Shown: positions 36,483 to 45,984 of the stretch, one piece after another
Layout of the letters: each line of letters starts with the position of its first letter
Position numbering within the stretch: the first letter of the stretch is position 1
From: Anabaena sp. 4-3
Lineage (GTDB): Bacteria; Cyanobacteriota; Cyanobacteriia; Cyanobacteriales; Nostocaceae
Length of the DNA: 64,000 bases
Direction: 5' to 3'
Assembly: GCF_001597745.1 (NCBI RefSeq)
Contig: NZ_LUHJ01000047.1
Coordinates: forward strand, 109,428 to 173,427
The notes under the pieces: generated by a model
The model's database searches: none
What the model was told of the DNA's origin: nothing
What the model saw: only the letters and a program-made list of their open reading frames with translations
Program-made: the position numbers and the translations under genes

Positions 36483-38417
36483 TCATTTTTCAAAATTCAC
36501 ATTAAAACGTTCTGCCCACAGAATTAAGTTTACCCAACGCCAAATACGGAAATCAAAAACAGATTTTCCCTCTACTACTGCTTGAAATTCTGCTCTCATT
36601 TGGGGTAAATTTAACGCAGGAATTTGGTTGGCAATTTCACTGTTTAGCACCCCTTCCACCCAAGGACGTAAACTGTTCAGCCATTTTTGCTCAGGTGTAG
36701 CAAAGCCGATTTTATCTTGACGGTCTAAAATAGCATTTGGGACTATACCGCGCATCGCTTGGCGGAAAATTGCTTTAGAAGTTCCATCCTCAGCAATAAT
36801 AAATTCTTCTGGTAAAGAAAAAATAAAATTCACCAAAGCAGGTGTTAGAAAAGGAACTCGACTTTCAATCGAGTGTGTCATCGAATTACGGTCTTCATAA
36901 CGTAAAAGCATTGGTAAGCTGGTTTCTGTGAGAGCAGAATAAAGTTCTGAGCGTAGTATTTCTTGAGCAAATTTACCTTGATAGATTGTAGGAATTAGTC
37001 CATTTTGATGCAACCAGTTTCTATTTAACCAGCTAGGTTTCACGTCTTTGTTCACTAATTGTCTGACTGATGCTTGAATATTTGGGGGTAAAAGTAGTCC
37101 TATAGCCCTTAACAACAACTTATTTTGATTAGTCCCTGGTAATTTTGCTACCCGTTGCCAAAACTCTCTAGCCTTTCTATATTGCCCTTGACATAATAAA
37201 GAAGCGAGTCGTGCAGCTAAGTAGGGACGGTATCCACCCAAGAGTTCATCTGCTCCCTGTCCGTCTAACATTACCTTAATTCCTGCCGCTTTTGCCCCTT
37301 GGAAAACTCGATACTGAGCATAAATGCTGGTACTACCAAAAGGTTCATCTTGCAAGTCAATGAGTTGATTCAAATCGGTGATTAAGTCTTCAGGAGCAGG
37401 TTGTATTTTATGTGCGACAACATTCGCCGCTTCTGTGATTGTATCCACCCATTTTTCTTCACTCAGAGATGAATCTGAGGCGATGTAGCTGAATGTATGG
37501 AGTTGTAGTTTTTCACCTTGCAGATGTCGCATTGACATAATAATGGCGGAAGAATCTATACCTCCTGAAAGAGCAGCCCCGACTGCTACATCGCTGCGTA
37601 AATGTAAATTGACGCTTTCTAAAAACAGGTGTTGTAGGTGTTTTGTAGCTTCTGTAAATGATATATCTAAATTTTGGTTTAGCTCTAACTGCCAATAACG
37701 CTCAATTTGGATTTGCTGGGGTTGCTCTAGAGAAACTTTCAGGAAATGGGAGGGTGGTAATTGTTTAATGTCAGCGAATAGGGTTTCATCACCATAATCA
37801 GTTAACCCAGAACGTAAGTAATCGTAGAGTCGCTGGGGGTTGACACGGCGTTTAATCCCAGTTAGCTTTAAGAGTGCTTTAATTTCTGAAGCAAAAGCTA
37901 GTCCATTTTGATAGTAGGTGTAATAGAGTGGTTTAATGCCGAAAAAATCGCGGGCTAGAAATATTGTGCGTTCCCAAGTGTCTAGGATAGCAAAGGCAAA
38001 CATCCCGACTAATTTGTTTAAAGCTGAAACACCCCACTGGGCGTATGCTGCTAACAGCACTTCTGTATCGGAATGGGAATAAAATGGATGTCCTAAAGCT
38101 TCTAGTTGGGTTTGCAGTTCGATGTAATTATAAATTTCGCCGTTAAATACAATATAAAATCTGCCGTTGGCTGTTGCCATTGGTTGCCAGCCAGCAGAGC
38201 TTAAATCTAAAATTGATAGACGACGATGCAGTAAGTAAATGCGGCTAGCTTGCAAAGTTTCAGGATTGCGGGTAATCTGGACAGGAGATGTTCCTGACCA
38301 TCCTAAGAAACCTAAGTCATCAGGGCCGCGATCGCCTAAAGAACTGCTGAGAGATTTTAAGATATGGGAATCAATCTCTGAATCATCATCTAATAATATG
38401 CCGGCAATTCCACACAT
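36483..38417 (-). CDS. AsnB-like glutamine amidotransferase, copy 1
   Basis: The 644-residue protein begins MCGIAGIL, so Cys2 is the glutaminase nucleophile, and has DRGPDDLGF and the ATP-pyrophosphatase P-loop ALSGGIDSSAII. The order fits the asparagine synthase B superfamily. Inside polysaccharide loci such enzymes (e.g. WbpS) often amidate uronic acids instead of aspartate. A second copy is at 55065-56942; the two are clearly diverged. The ATG lies 9 bp upstream of the end of a glycosyltransferase gene. Confidence 0.92.
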   Translation of the reverse strand: MCGIAGILLDDDSEIDSHILKSLSSSLGDRGPDDLGFLGWSGTSPVQITRNPETLQASRIYLLHRRLSILDLSSAGWQPMATANGRFYIVFNGEIYNYIELQTQLEALGHPFYSHSDTEVLLAAYAQWGVSALNKLVGMFAFAILDTWERTIFLARDFFGIKPLYYTYYQNGLAFASEIKALLKLTGIKRRVNPQRLYDYLRSGLTDYGDETLFADIKQLPPSHFLKVSLEQPQQIQIERYWQLELNQNLDISFTEATKHLQHLFLESVNLHLRSDVAVGAALSGGIDSSAIIMSMRHLQGEKLQLHTFSYIASDSSLSEEKWVDTITEAANVVAHKIQPAPEDLITDLNQLIDLQDEPFGSTSIYAQYRVFQGAKAAGIKVMLDGQGADELLGGYRPYLAARLASLLCQGQYRKAREFWQRVAKLPGTNQNKLLLRAIGLLLPPNIQASVRQLVNKDVKPSWLNRNWLHQNGLIPTIYQGKFAQEILRSELYSALTETSLPMLLRYEDRNSMTHSIESRVPFLTPALVNFIFSLPEEFIIAEDGTSKAIFRQAMRGIVPNAILDRQDKIGFATPEQKWLNSLRPWVEGVLNSEIANQIPALNLPQMRAEFQAVVEGKSVFDFRIWRWVNLILWAERFNVNFEK

Positions 38418-38426
38418 TAGCTGATA

Positions 38427-39500
38427 TTACGTCGCTTCATAGTGGTACTTTGTAATACTAGCCACATATTCTAGATTATGCCATTTCTTCACATATTCCA
38501 AAGCTAACTCAGAATAATTAGCTAACATATTCCTATCTTCTATACATTGTTTGATTACTTCATAAATATTATTTGGGTTAGCATTAATAATAGTTTTTAA
38601 AACATCTGTTGCCATTTCTTGAGGTAGAAAATGTAAATCTTCCTCAGCAATTCTTGCTATGACTGGTTTGCCCATTTTCATAGTTTCTACTGCAAATCCC
38701 CCGTACCAACCGATTAAAATTTGGTCTATGACTAAATCCGCATCTTGATAAATTTTCATAGCTTGTGCATGAGGAATATTTTCCACCAACAGCACATCAA
38801 TAAATTGACCATGAGTTTTTTGTAATTTCTCTAAAGCAGCTAAAATATAAGTGCTTCCTTTAGCTTCCCGGTTAGTTGGTGCATGGACAATCTTGATTTT
38901 TTTATGATTTAATTTAGGAGGAAATAAACCTCTGTCATCAACACCCACTGCATAAGGTAAAAAAGATGATTTTTCTGGAGGTAAAAAATAAAGCAAATCT
39001 GGATTTAATGCCCAAATATGCTTGACATAACGCTCCATTTTTTTTATACCTTCACGCCGAAAATGGTCTAACTTACCTGAATTACATTGACCATTATAAC
39101 AGTTGGGATTATGACAAGCTGCTATTTGTGTCCTTTGCATAGTTGGATATTTTTGTCTGATATCACAACCGTTATAGGTAACAAATAGTTTACTTTTTGT
39201 GGGATAAAATGGCAGTTCAACCTGATTCAGATATTTAGCGGGGAAATGAATTAATGATGAGCCGAAATTAAAATGAAAAACATCATATTTATTTTTGATT
39301 TCCCAAAAAGTTGATAATAGTTTTTCTAACCGTAAAATTTTCAATGGTATATTTTGAATATTTAAATTAATATCAGCAGGATATTCTAACCAATTTTGTT
39401 GGGCAACTAACACCGAACTGGTTAACCCTAATCGCTTTTCTCCTTGAGCTAAACCCCAAGAATGACCACCAACAGATGTAGGTAAGTGTAGGATTTTCAA
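38427..39500 (-). CDS. Glycosyltransferase with Cys-rich insert and DQ motif
   Basis: The 357-residue GT-B protein ends with a donor site DLVIDQILIGWYGGFAVETM followed by GKPV, the DQ-type motif shared with three other genes here. After TYNGCDIRQ (residues 108-116) it has a Cys cluster: C129, C134, C139 (C-x4-C-x4-C). Such a cluster may bind metal; I know no named family for it. The next gene in the cluster (40406-41593) has a related insert at the same place. The donor and acceptor are unknown. Confidence 0.8.
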   Translation of the reverse strand: MKILHLPTSVGGHSWGLAQGEKRLGLTSSVLVAQQNWLEYPADINLNIQNIPLKILRLEKLLSTFWEIKNKYDVFHFNFGSSLIHFPAKYLNQVELPFYPTKSKLFVTYNGCDIRQKYPTMQRTQIAACHNPNCYNGQCNSGKLDHFRREGIKKMERYVKHIWALNPDLLYFLPPEKSSFLPYAVGVDDRGLFPPKLNHKKIKIVHAPTNREAKGSTYILAALEKLQKTHGQFIDVLLVENIPHAQAMKIYQDADLVIDQILIGWYGGFAVETMKMGKPVIARIAEEDLHFLPQEMATDVLKTIINANPNNIYEVIKQCIEDRNMLANYSELALEYVKKWHNLEYVASITKYHYEAT

Positions 39501-39527
39501 ATGTTTTTTACCTCAAATCAACTGAGA

Positions 39528-40409
39528 TTAATGATTCACTGTATTTAAATTTTCGGCAATAGTTTTTTCTATACCTATACTAAAAGGTGTAAACTTAGTA
39601 TTGATTGTATTTAATAAGTGAATATCAGCAATTAAATCAAATTTTCGGTATTCTTCTATAACTTCTAAATTAACTGATTTATGTAGAAAACTCCCTATAG
39701 TCTCAACAATCTGTCTCAGAGTTAAAACTTCATTTCCTGCTAAATTTACACAATTAATGGGATGATGATATAACAAAATATTTGTTAATATTTTTAGTAA
39801 GTCATCAATATAAAGCAAAGATATTTTTAACCCATCTAAATCATCTAAATCATGGGGATTTCTTGCCAGAAATATATTTTTTTCCTTATGTACTTTTTCA
39901 ATTAAATTAGGGATAAGCTTATCAGTTTGGCTAGGGCCATAAACACCAAATAACCGAGCTATAGTAATATCCATATCATTACTAAACAAGGCTAGTGCTT
40001 CTTCTGCGTGAATCTTGCTGAGGGAGTACCAATTATTTCTGTTTAGGGGTGAAGTTTCTGTTAAAGGTTGGAAGCTTGGTTGATAGACATTACCCGTAGA
40101 AGTATAAATGAATCGCTTCACTTTCGCTTTACGTGCCATATCTGCTACTTTCACAGCACTAACAACATTGACATTGAGTAAATGTGAAGCTTGATCTGGA
40201 ACTTGGCGATAGTGTGGTGATTGTGCTAGATAAACTACAGCATCAGTGCCAGGGCTAATAGAAAATGTGTCTGATAACATCCCAGTTTTTGGATCAATAC
40301 CATTTTCTTCAGCAGAACTCACACCATAGACTTCTAATTCCAATAATTTTAAGTGGTTAAACAGATGCTTTCCTATAAATCCTTTGTATCCAATAATCAG
40401 TATTTTCAT
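39528..40409 (-). CDS. NAD-dependent epimerase/dehydratase (extended SDR)
   Basis: The 293-residue protein starts MKILIIGYKGFIGKHL, a GxxGxxG Rossmann motif. It has YTSTGNVYQP and the catalytic YSLSK (Tyr-x3-Lys). It belongs to the sugar nucleotide epimerase/dehydratase group, but the substrate is not clear. Compared with GalE or RfbB it is short at the C-terminus. Its start overlaps the end of the 40406 glycosyltransferase by 4 bp, so they are translationally coupled. Confidence 0.8.
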   Translation of the reverse strand: MKILIIGYKGFIGKHLFNHLKLLELEVYGVSSAEENGIDPKTGMLSDTFSISPGTDAVVYLAQSPHYRQVPDQASHLLNVNVVSAVKVADMARKAKVKRFIYTSTGNVYQPSFQPLTETSPLNRNNWYSLSKIHAEEALALFSNDMDITIARLFGVYGPSQTDKLIPNLIEKVHKEKNIFLARNPHDLDDLDGLKISLLYIDDLLKILTNILLYHHPINCVNLAGNEVLTLRQIVETIGSFLHKSVNLEVIEEYRKFDLIADIHLLNTINTKFTPFSIGIEKTIAENLNTVNH

Positions 40410-41593
40410 CTGGATATTCCTAAATCTTTATAAGCAGTTTGCAAGCGTTGGGCAAAGGCTTCAAGAGTAAAGTATTTCTCAATATATTGGCGGCTTTTAA
40501 TACCAATATCCCTGAGTTGTTCTCTACTGTTATATAGTTTCAATAAGTCGGCTTTGAGCGTATCTATATGTGTATTAATAATTGGGCATTCTTCAGGGTG
40601 TAAAAGGTATTCTTGCGGTTTTCTAATAAAACACATCACAGGTTTTCCCATCGCCATGCCTTCCAGTGCAAAATAGCCATGAAAGCCTATTAAGCACTGA
40701 TCAAAGATGACATCGGCGGTACGATATATTTCTAAGGCTTGTGCGTTTGGTATTCTTTCAACAAGACTCAATTCTATAGCAATACCTTCAGCTTGCAGTG
40801 TTTCTACTGCTTCTATTAAAAAGTGAGTTCCTTTGAATATGCGATGATTAGGCGCGTGAACAATATGCAGAGGTTGATTATGATTTATTTGCGGATAATT
40901 TGGTTGATACTTATCTCTATTGTGTCCATCTAAATCTACAGGCCAGAAAAATAAATCATTGCGGCTACCGGGAGTATATTCAATCATATCTCCCATTGAA
41001 AACATTGCGGTTGAATATTGTTGAAGCTTGCCTATATATTTTAGCCGTTTAGATTCATTACATATACAAGCTTGACCTACTAAATTGCACTCTGTACAGC
41101 AATTAGGTTCACCGAGTTTTTGTGTAGTTATTTGACTGCGGACATCAGCCCCGTATGTCCAGAAAAAAACCTGTATACCCAAAAGCTTATATACAATTAA
41201 TTCTTTGAGATTGATTTGTAAAGGTTGCCAAGAAAAAAGTAAGCCGCGATCGCAATATAAATGTAACCTGTCAGCCCAAATACAAGCCCATCCAAAAATC
41301 AATAATGAGCATAATTTCCCTACCAAGGGGAAAGTAATCCATTGACTCAAATTGTAGTCAAAAGCTTGGGTAATAAAATAGGTTTCATAAACTAATGATT
41401 TTGATTTCACCCCTAACAGACTCTCGGCTTTGGCTTTAAAAGCTAGAGTGATAATAGGTGTACCCAACCACAAGCTTTGTACTGGAGATGAATGTAATTT
41501 TTTATAAATAAATCTGAATGGGGATAATAATATTACTAGAATTATCACCCCAATAGATAAAACATCATAAATTAGCCTAAATATAGTTTTCAC
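40406..41593 (-). CDS. Glycosyltransferase with N-terminal membrane helix, Cys-rich insert and DQ motif
   Basis: The 395-residue protein has an N-terminal hydrophobic anchor (VLSIGVIILVILLSPFRFIY, residues 11-30). After TYGADVRS (146-153) comes a Cys cluster: C165, C166, C169, C176, C178. The C-terminal part carries VIFDQCLIGFHGYFALEGMA and GKPV, paralogous to 38427-39500 (compare ERIPNAQALEIYRTADVIFD with ENIPHAQAMKIYQDADLVID). It overlaps the methyltransferase upstream and the epimerase downstream by 4 bp each. Confidence 0.8.
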   Translation of the reverse strand: MKTIFRLIYDVLSIGVIILVILLSPFRFIYKKLHSSPVQSLWLGTPIITLAFKAKAESLLGVKSKSLVYETYFITQAFDYNLSQWITFPLVGKLCSLLIFGWACIWADRLHLYCDRGLLFSWQPLQINLKELIVYKLLGIQVFFWTYGADVRSQITTQKLGEPNCCTECNLVGQACICNESKRLKYIGKLQQYSTAMFSMGDMIEYTPGSRNDLFFWPVDLDGHNRDKYQPNYPQINHNQPLHIVHAPNHRIFKGTHFLIEAVETLQAEGIAIELSLVERIPNAQALEIYRTADVIFDQCLIGFHGYFALEGMAMGKPVMCFIRKPQEYLLHPEECPIINTHIDTLKADLLKLYNSREQLRDIGIKSRQYIEKYFTLEAFAQRLQTAYKDLGISR

Positions 41594-42717
41594 GGTACTG
41601 GCTTGGTTAAAAGAACAGAGATACCATTAGGATTTGCTGGATTAAATTGATAATCTTTAATACCTAATTCCCTCAGCCAACCTTCGACTTCATCCTCAGT
41701 ATGTTGCCAAGCATTATGAGGATGATACCAATCAAAGTTAACCATATTATTGGTTTCAAAATCAAATGCTTCATTCCAGAAACATTTTAAAAAATTGTAG
41801 TAAAGTAATCTTTGCACATCATGAGTACCAGCAGGGATACCGAGAACAGGAATTGGTTGAGTTAATGTAATTTTAGCATTGAGGCGGCTTAATTCTCGTC
41901 CTAACTCAGTGATACCTTCACAGGCTTTGTAGCAACTCTCTGGATCAAGTTGAGTAAATGATTCTCTAATATATTGGTCGCAAAATTGCCGGGCTGCTCC
42001 CATTTTTTTATAAACATAGAAAAATAATTGACCACCCGGTTTGAGTTTTTGATAAATTGCCAAGAAAGCTTTCTTAGTGTCAGGAGTATGATGAAGTACA
42101 CCATCAGCAATAATAAACTCAAAGAAGTTATCGTGAAATGGCATATCCATTAAGTCAGCCTGAACTACATAACAGTTTGGCAGATGTTTTGTATTTTCAA
42201 ATGTAGTAAAAGCTGCTTCAGAAATATCTACTGCAAAGACTTTTCCTGGAGTATTTTCAGCAATAAATTTTGTATTAAAGCCAGAACCAGGGCCAACTTC
42301 CAAAATATACTCAAACTTTTGATAAAAAGCTTGTAGTTCTTCTAGAGTAGAAAAACCAAATTTTTTGCAATACCATTCATACAAAAATTCTTGATGACTA
42401 GATTCTAATCCATAATTTTGGAAGCGTCTCCACTTGTCGGAAAATGTTTCATTAGTCAGGGATTGCTCTTTAGCGGATTCTCTTTCAAACTCCTCAGCTA
42501 TAGACGGTAAGTTATATTTTTCTTGAAACCAATTTAAATTAGGTCTTAATGTTCCCTGTAAAAAACAAGGAACACCTTTTAAAACTGGATACCAAACCGG
42601 GGAACTGCTGTTTAAAACACCTTCAATAACTTCTTCTGCTTCTGACTGAAAAGTAGTAATTTCTATATCATCAAGCGTTCCAGGTGTACATAAATAAGAA
42701 GCCAATTCTGTTTTCAT
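41590..42717 (-). CDS. Class I SAM methyltransferase
   Basis: The 375-residue protein has a Rossmann SAM site YILEVGPGSGFNTKFIAE (about residues 136-153), then AVDISEAA, and IIADGVLHHTPDTKKAFLAI. The first 50 residues (LCTPGTLDDIE to VLKGVPCFL) resemble a degenerate Trm112-like lead-in common in polysaccharide methyltransferases. It probably methylates a sugar of the polymer. It is coupled to the next glycosyltransferase by a 4-bp overlap. Confidence 0.83.
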   Translation of the reverse strand: MKTELASYLCTPGTLDDIEITTFQSEAEEVIEGVLNSSSPVWYPVLKGVPCFLQGTLRPNLNWFQEKYNLPSIAEEFERESAKEQSLTNETFSDKWRRFQNYGLESSHQEFLYEWYCKKFGFSTLEELQAFYQKFEYILEVGPGSGFNTKFIAENTPGKVFAVDISEAAFTTFENTKHLPNCYVVQADLMDMPFHDNFFEFIIADGVLHHTPDTKKAFLAIYQKLKPGGQLFFYVYKKMGAARQFCDQYIRESFTQLDPESCYKACEGITELGRELSRLNAKITLTQPIPVLGIPAGTHDVQRLLYYNFLKCFWNEAFDFETNNMVNFDWYHPHNAWQHTEDEVEGWLRELGIKDYQFNPANPNGISVLLTKPVP

Positions 42718-42747
42718 ATTATCTATTGCCTTTTGATTATCACCTAA

Positions 42748-44427
42748 TCATATATTGTTTAGTAAGTTTTTGCTTTGATTGAGAAATTTATCATATTGTT
42801 CTACTTGTGTTTTCAGGGTATCCCATGAACTATGATGTTTATCTATCCACAGTTTTGAGGCTGATGCCAAATCAGATAATTGGGCAGGATTTTTAATATA
42901 TGCTTCCAGATTAACAACAAGTTCATCTTCGTTTTTACAGTTGATTACAGGTGGTATTTCACTGTAGTGCTTGAGAATTTCATTTTCATTAATATAAGTA
43001 CAAATAGGAGCAGCAACGGCCATTGCTTTAAATACAATTCCACCAAACGAGCCAAGTTTAAATTGATCAACTACTACATGACAGGCTTTCGCTGTGCGTT
43101 CAAATTGAATAGTTCCCATTGGCTGACTCCAAAGTACGAAATCAACACAATTTTTAGCAGATAAAAGCTTGATACTATCTTGAACATTTGCGCCCCACTG
43201 ACAACATACCAACCCGACTTTATAACCTGCTTGGCGCAGATGACAAAAGGCATTTAAAAAAATATCATTACCTTTATCGGCATACCCACTTCCAGATACC
43301 CAGTCATGACGTGTAGGAAAGAAAAACAAAAAGTCTGCGTTCAATTTCTTACATAGTTCTTGTCTTAATTCTTGCCAACCGTCTACTTGTAAACCATGAT
43401 TTTCGTCGTAGGGATGATTCATCGCCGAAACACGGTTATCTGCTAAAAAGATGGCATTATTGATGCAGTCTGAGTTGGTGACAAAAACGTGTTCAGCTTC
43501 ACTATATGCGATTGATGTTAATCTTCCCCGCGCGGTGGGTTCAAAAGGTATATCTCTTAATGTTCCGTGTTCAAAAGCGAAATAGGGATGTTTTGCTAAT
43601 AAAGGTAAAATGGGGTCTGTAGAATAGCCTTGAATAATATCATAGTTATCGAACAGCTTTTTCCAAAATGGAATAATATGACGATAAGGTTCTAAGTCAT
43701 CAAAGGATAGTTGATCTTCTCGTTCAGGAAAATTTCGTTGAAATAATTCAACTATTTCCTTAACTCGCTCATCAAATTCGCTACTTTCAGTTTTTTTTGG
43801 TAAGCTATTTCTAGATGGAATTAAATTAATTTTTTTAGAAAAATTATCAAAAAAGCTAGTTTTCTGTTTAACAATAGTTATGGTATAGGATTTTAGGCAA
43901 TAAAAAAAAATAAATATGTAGTGAAAAAACTTAGATATAACCAACCTAGTCTTTTTAACACCCTTGAGAAAATTGAAGATTTTGGCAAGAAAAGGATATT
44001 TAGATAATAGCCGATTTATCAAGCAGATATACAATCTTCCAATTTCTAGGGCTTGCCACCACAACCAGGCTGAGATTTTTCGATTTTGACGTTTTGCTAC
44101 TAAATAATAAATACAAAACTTGAGGAAACCTTGAGCAAACCACTTAGGGCGTTGAAAGTTTTTTAAATCAACTGCATTCCAATTAGGGAAAAATTGGTCT
44201 TTAATTTCTCCTTGAAAGTCTGCATCTTCCCATTCGGGACAACCCATAATGTGGTAATAATCATAGCAAATAACGTCACAATCAAATCCTAATTTGTTCA
44301 GTAATTTAGCGTTATTGTAGGCGTTGTTGGCTATGTTACCTATGTGTAAGATACTGGGCGATCGCCCATATTTATCTTTGAATTTTTCTACTAATATCAA
44401 ATAGTTCTTAGCTGGGATTTCCTGCAT
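42748..44427 (-). CDS. Glycosyltransferase, divergent DQ-motif type
   Basis: The 559-residue protein has a long N-terminal part with a basic, hydrophobic region (LSKYPFLAKIFNFLKGVKKT and FHYIFIFFYCLKSYTITIVK) that may sit on the membrane. The C-terminal GT-B half has FFFPTRHDWVSGSGYADKGN and the DQ motif VVVDQFKLGSFGGIVFKAMA. In its paralogues the residue after F/L is Glu; here it is Lys (VFKAMA), and GKP is AAP. The catalytic role may therefore be altered. Function is inferred from family and context. Confidence 0.72.
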   Translation of the reverse strand: MQEIPAKNYLILVEKFKDKYGRSPSILHIGNIANNAYNNAKLLNKLGFDCDVICYDYYHIMGCPEWEDADFQGEIKDQFFPNWNAVDLKNFQRPKWFAQGFLKFCIYYLVAKRQNRKISAWLWWQALEIGRLYICLINRLLSKYPFLAKIFNFLKGVKKTRLVISKFFHYIFIFFYCLKSYTITIVKQKTSFFDNFSKKINLIPSRNSLPKKTESSEFDERVKEIVELFQRNFPEREDQLSFDDLEPYRHIIPFWKKLFDNYDIIQGYSTDPILPLLAKHPYFAFEHGTLRDIPFEPTARGRLTSIAYSEAEHVFVTNSDCINNAIFLADNRVSAMNHPYDENHGLQVDGWQELRQELCKKLNADFLFFFPTRHDWVSGSGYADKGNDIFLNAFCHLRQAGYKVGLVCCQWGANVQDSIKLLSAKNCVDFVLWSQPMGTIQFERTAKACHVVVDQFKLGSFGGIVFKAMAVAAPICTYINENEILKHYSEIPPVINCKNEDELVVNLEAYIKNPAQLSDLASASKLWIDKHHSSWDTLKTQVEQYDKFLNQSKNLLNNI

Positions 44428-44544
44428 ATTATTGGTAAATTCAGTTAACGAATTTTATTTTTTTAATAAAGATATTAATCATGTTGTTGAGCAATTGATT
44501 TATACTTCTGGATAACTCTGATTAAAATTATAATTTTCCAGAAT

Positions 44545-45693
44545 CTATGGTGAAATTGCCGAATATTTTTGCAGTCCAGCCTTCAAGGAATTAATTACTA
44601 GCTGTTGATCGCTTTCATTCATGCCAGGGAATATTGGTAATGTAATTGATAAATCTTCAGCATCGGCTGCATTAGGATATTGTTCCGCTTTGAGATTATA
44701 TTTATTTTGATAATAACCAAGGCGGTGTACAGCATGAGTTCCCGGCCTAGTTTGAATACCATCTGCTGCCATTGCTTCCATAATTGCGTTGCGGCGATTG
44801 ACACCACCTGCCATGATTCTGATGACGTAAGATTGGTAACTGTGACCACACAGATGAGGTATAATTGGCAAAGCAATATCAGCAATGCCTTCTAGATAGA
44901 GATTGTATTGTTTAGCTAGATTGATGCGCTCAGATAAAAGTTGATTTAACTTTTGCATTTGTGCTATGCCGATCGCTGCTTGAATATCAGTGAACCGCAG
45001 ATTATAACCCAAGTGATCAAAGCGTCCCATATAATAAGGCTTTGTAGCTTCAACATCGGGATTGGGCGAAGCACCATGATTTCTTAAAACTTTGAGTTTT
45101 TCTGCTAACTCTGGATTATTAGTTGTCACCATTCCACCTTCACCTGTGGTAATGACTTTCCGGGGATGAAAGGAGAAACAACCAATATCACCCAATCCAC
45201 CGACTGGTTTGCCATTATATGTAGTACCAACGGCGCAAGCAGCGTCTTCAATGATGGCAAGATTATACTTGTGTGCGATCGCTAAAATTTCTGTCATCGG
45301 TGCAGCTAGTCCAAATAGATGCACTACCACTACAGCTTTCGTTTTAGGTGTGATAGCTGCTTCCAAAGCCACAGGATCAATGTTAAATGTATCTCTTTCT
45401 ACATCAGCAAAGACTACCTTTGCACCAACATATTCTGCACAATGAGCAGATGTCACCCAGGTGAATGCAGGGACAATCACTTCATCTCCTGGTTCTAATT
45501 GCAAAGCCATAGCGGCCAGATGTAAACCAGCAGTACAGGAAGTAGTGGCTAGAGCATATTTTACTTGGTGTTGCTGTTGGAATAACTCCTCAAATTGGCG
45601 AGTCATTGGCCCCTGTGTCACCCATCCTGAGTCCAAGCATTGCTTGATCATCAGGATTTCTTGCTCGTCGAATGCTGGGGAAGTTATCTGCAT
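44545..45693 (-). CDS. DegT/DnrJ/EryC1/StrS sugar aminotransferase
   Basis: The 382-residue PLP enzyme has ATTSCTAGLHLAAMALQLEP, EDAACAVGTTYNGKPVGGLG and the Schiff-base lysine in CFSFHPRKVITTGEGG. It should transaminate a keto-sugar nucleotide. Start and length are typical. The stop of the cysC remnant directly precedes its ATG (TAA then ATG), so it may have been coupled to that gene. The product sugar cannot be named. Confidence 0.92.
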   Translation of the reverse strand: MQITSPAFDEQEILMIKQCLDSGWVTQGPMTRQFEELFQQQHQVKYALATTSCTAGLHLAAMALQLEPGDEVIVPAFTWVTSAHCAEYVGAKVVFADVERDTFNIDPVALEAAITPKTKAVVVVHLFGLAAPMTEILAIAHKYNLAIIEDAACAVGTTYNGKPVGGLGDIGCFSFHPRKVITTGEGGMVTTNNPELAEKLKVLRNHGASPNPDVEATKPYYMGRFDHLGYNLRFTDIQAAIGIAQMQKLNQLLSERINLAKQYNLYLEGIADIALPIIPHLCGHSYQSYVIRIMAGGVNRRNAIMEAMAADGIQTRPGTHAVHRLGYYQNKYNLKAEQYPNAADAEDLSITLPIFPGMNESDQQLVINSLKAGLQKYSAISP

Positions 45694-45906
45694 TTATTTA
45701 CCTATAAATTTATCTAAAATTATGCGATCGCCTTCATTTCGGTCTACCAACTCTGTGAAAACTTTGGTAACACTATCTGCTATGTCTAATCACTCGAATT
45801 TGTAGCCGTGCGATCGCCACTCCATAGCCACTTTTGAGCTAATCGTAGTTCTACCCGAACCACTCAGACCTGTCAACCAAACTGTCACACCACGCTGTTG
45901 CAGTTT
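45694..45906 (-). pseudogene. cysC: Remnant of APS kinase (cysC)
   Basis: Reading from about 45903, the frame gives LQQRGVTVWLTGLSGSGRTT then IS..., the CysC N-terminus with its P-loop, where the usual GAGKTT has become GSGRTT. No ATG/GTG start is left (the likely codon reads ATA). A TGA at 45790-45792 ends it after 37 codons. In the same frame, 31 more codons (LDIADSVTKVFTELVDRNEG...) run to a TAA at 45694 and could be the deleted gene's C-terminus. APS kinase makes PAPS, the donor for the adjacent sulfotransferase. Confidence 0.75.
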
Positions 45907-45984
45907 TATTTAACCTCCACTAATCCAGCCAGACATAAAATTATAGTGATATGTGGTAGTTTGTCAATCTGAACCACAAGAAAA

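Noticed and set aside
45461..45805. Plus-strand ORF across the cysC remnant
   Set aside because: It runs antisense to the aminotransferase and the cysC remnant, with no domain match.
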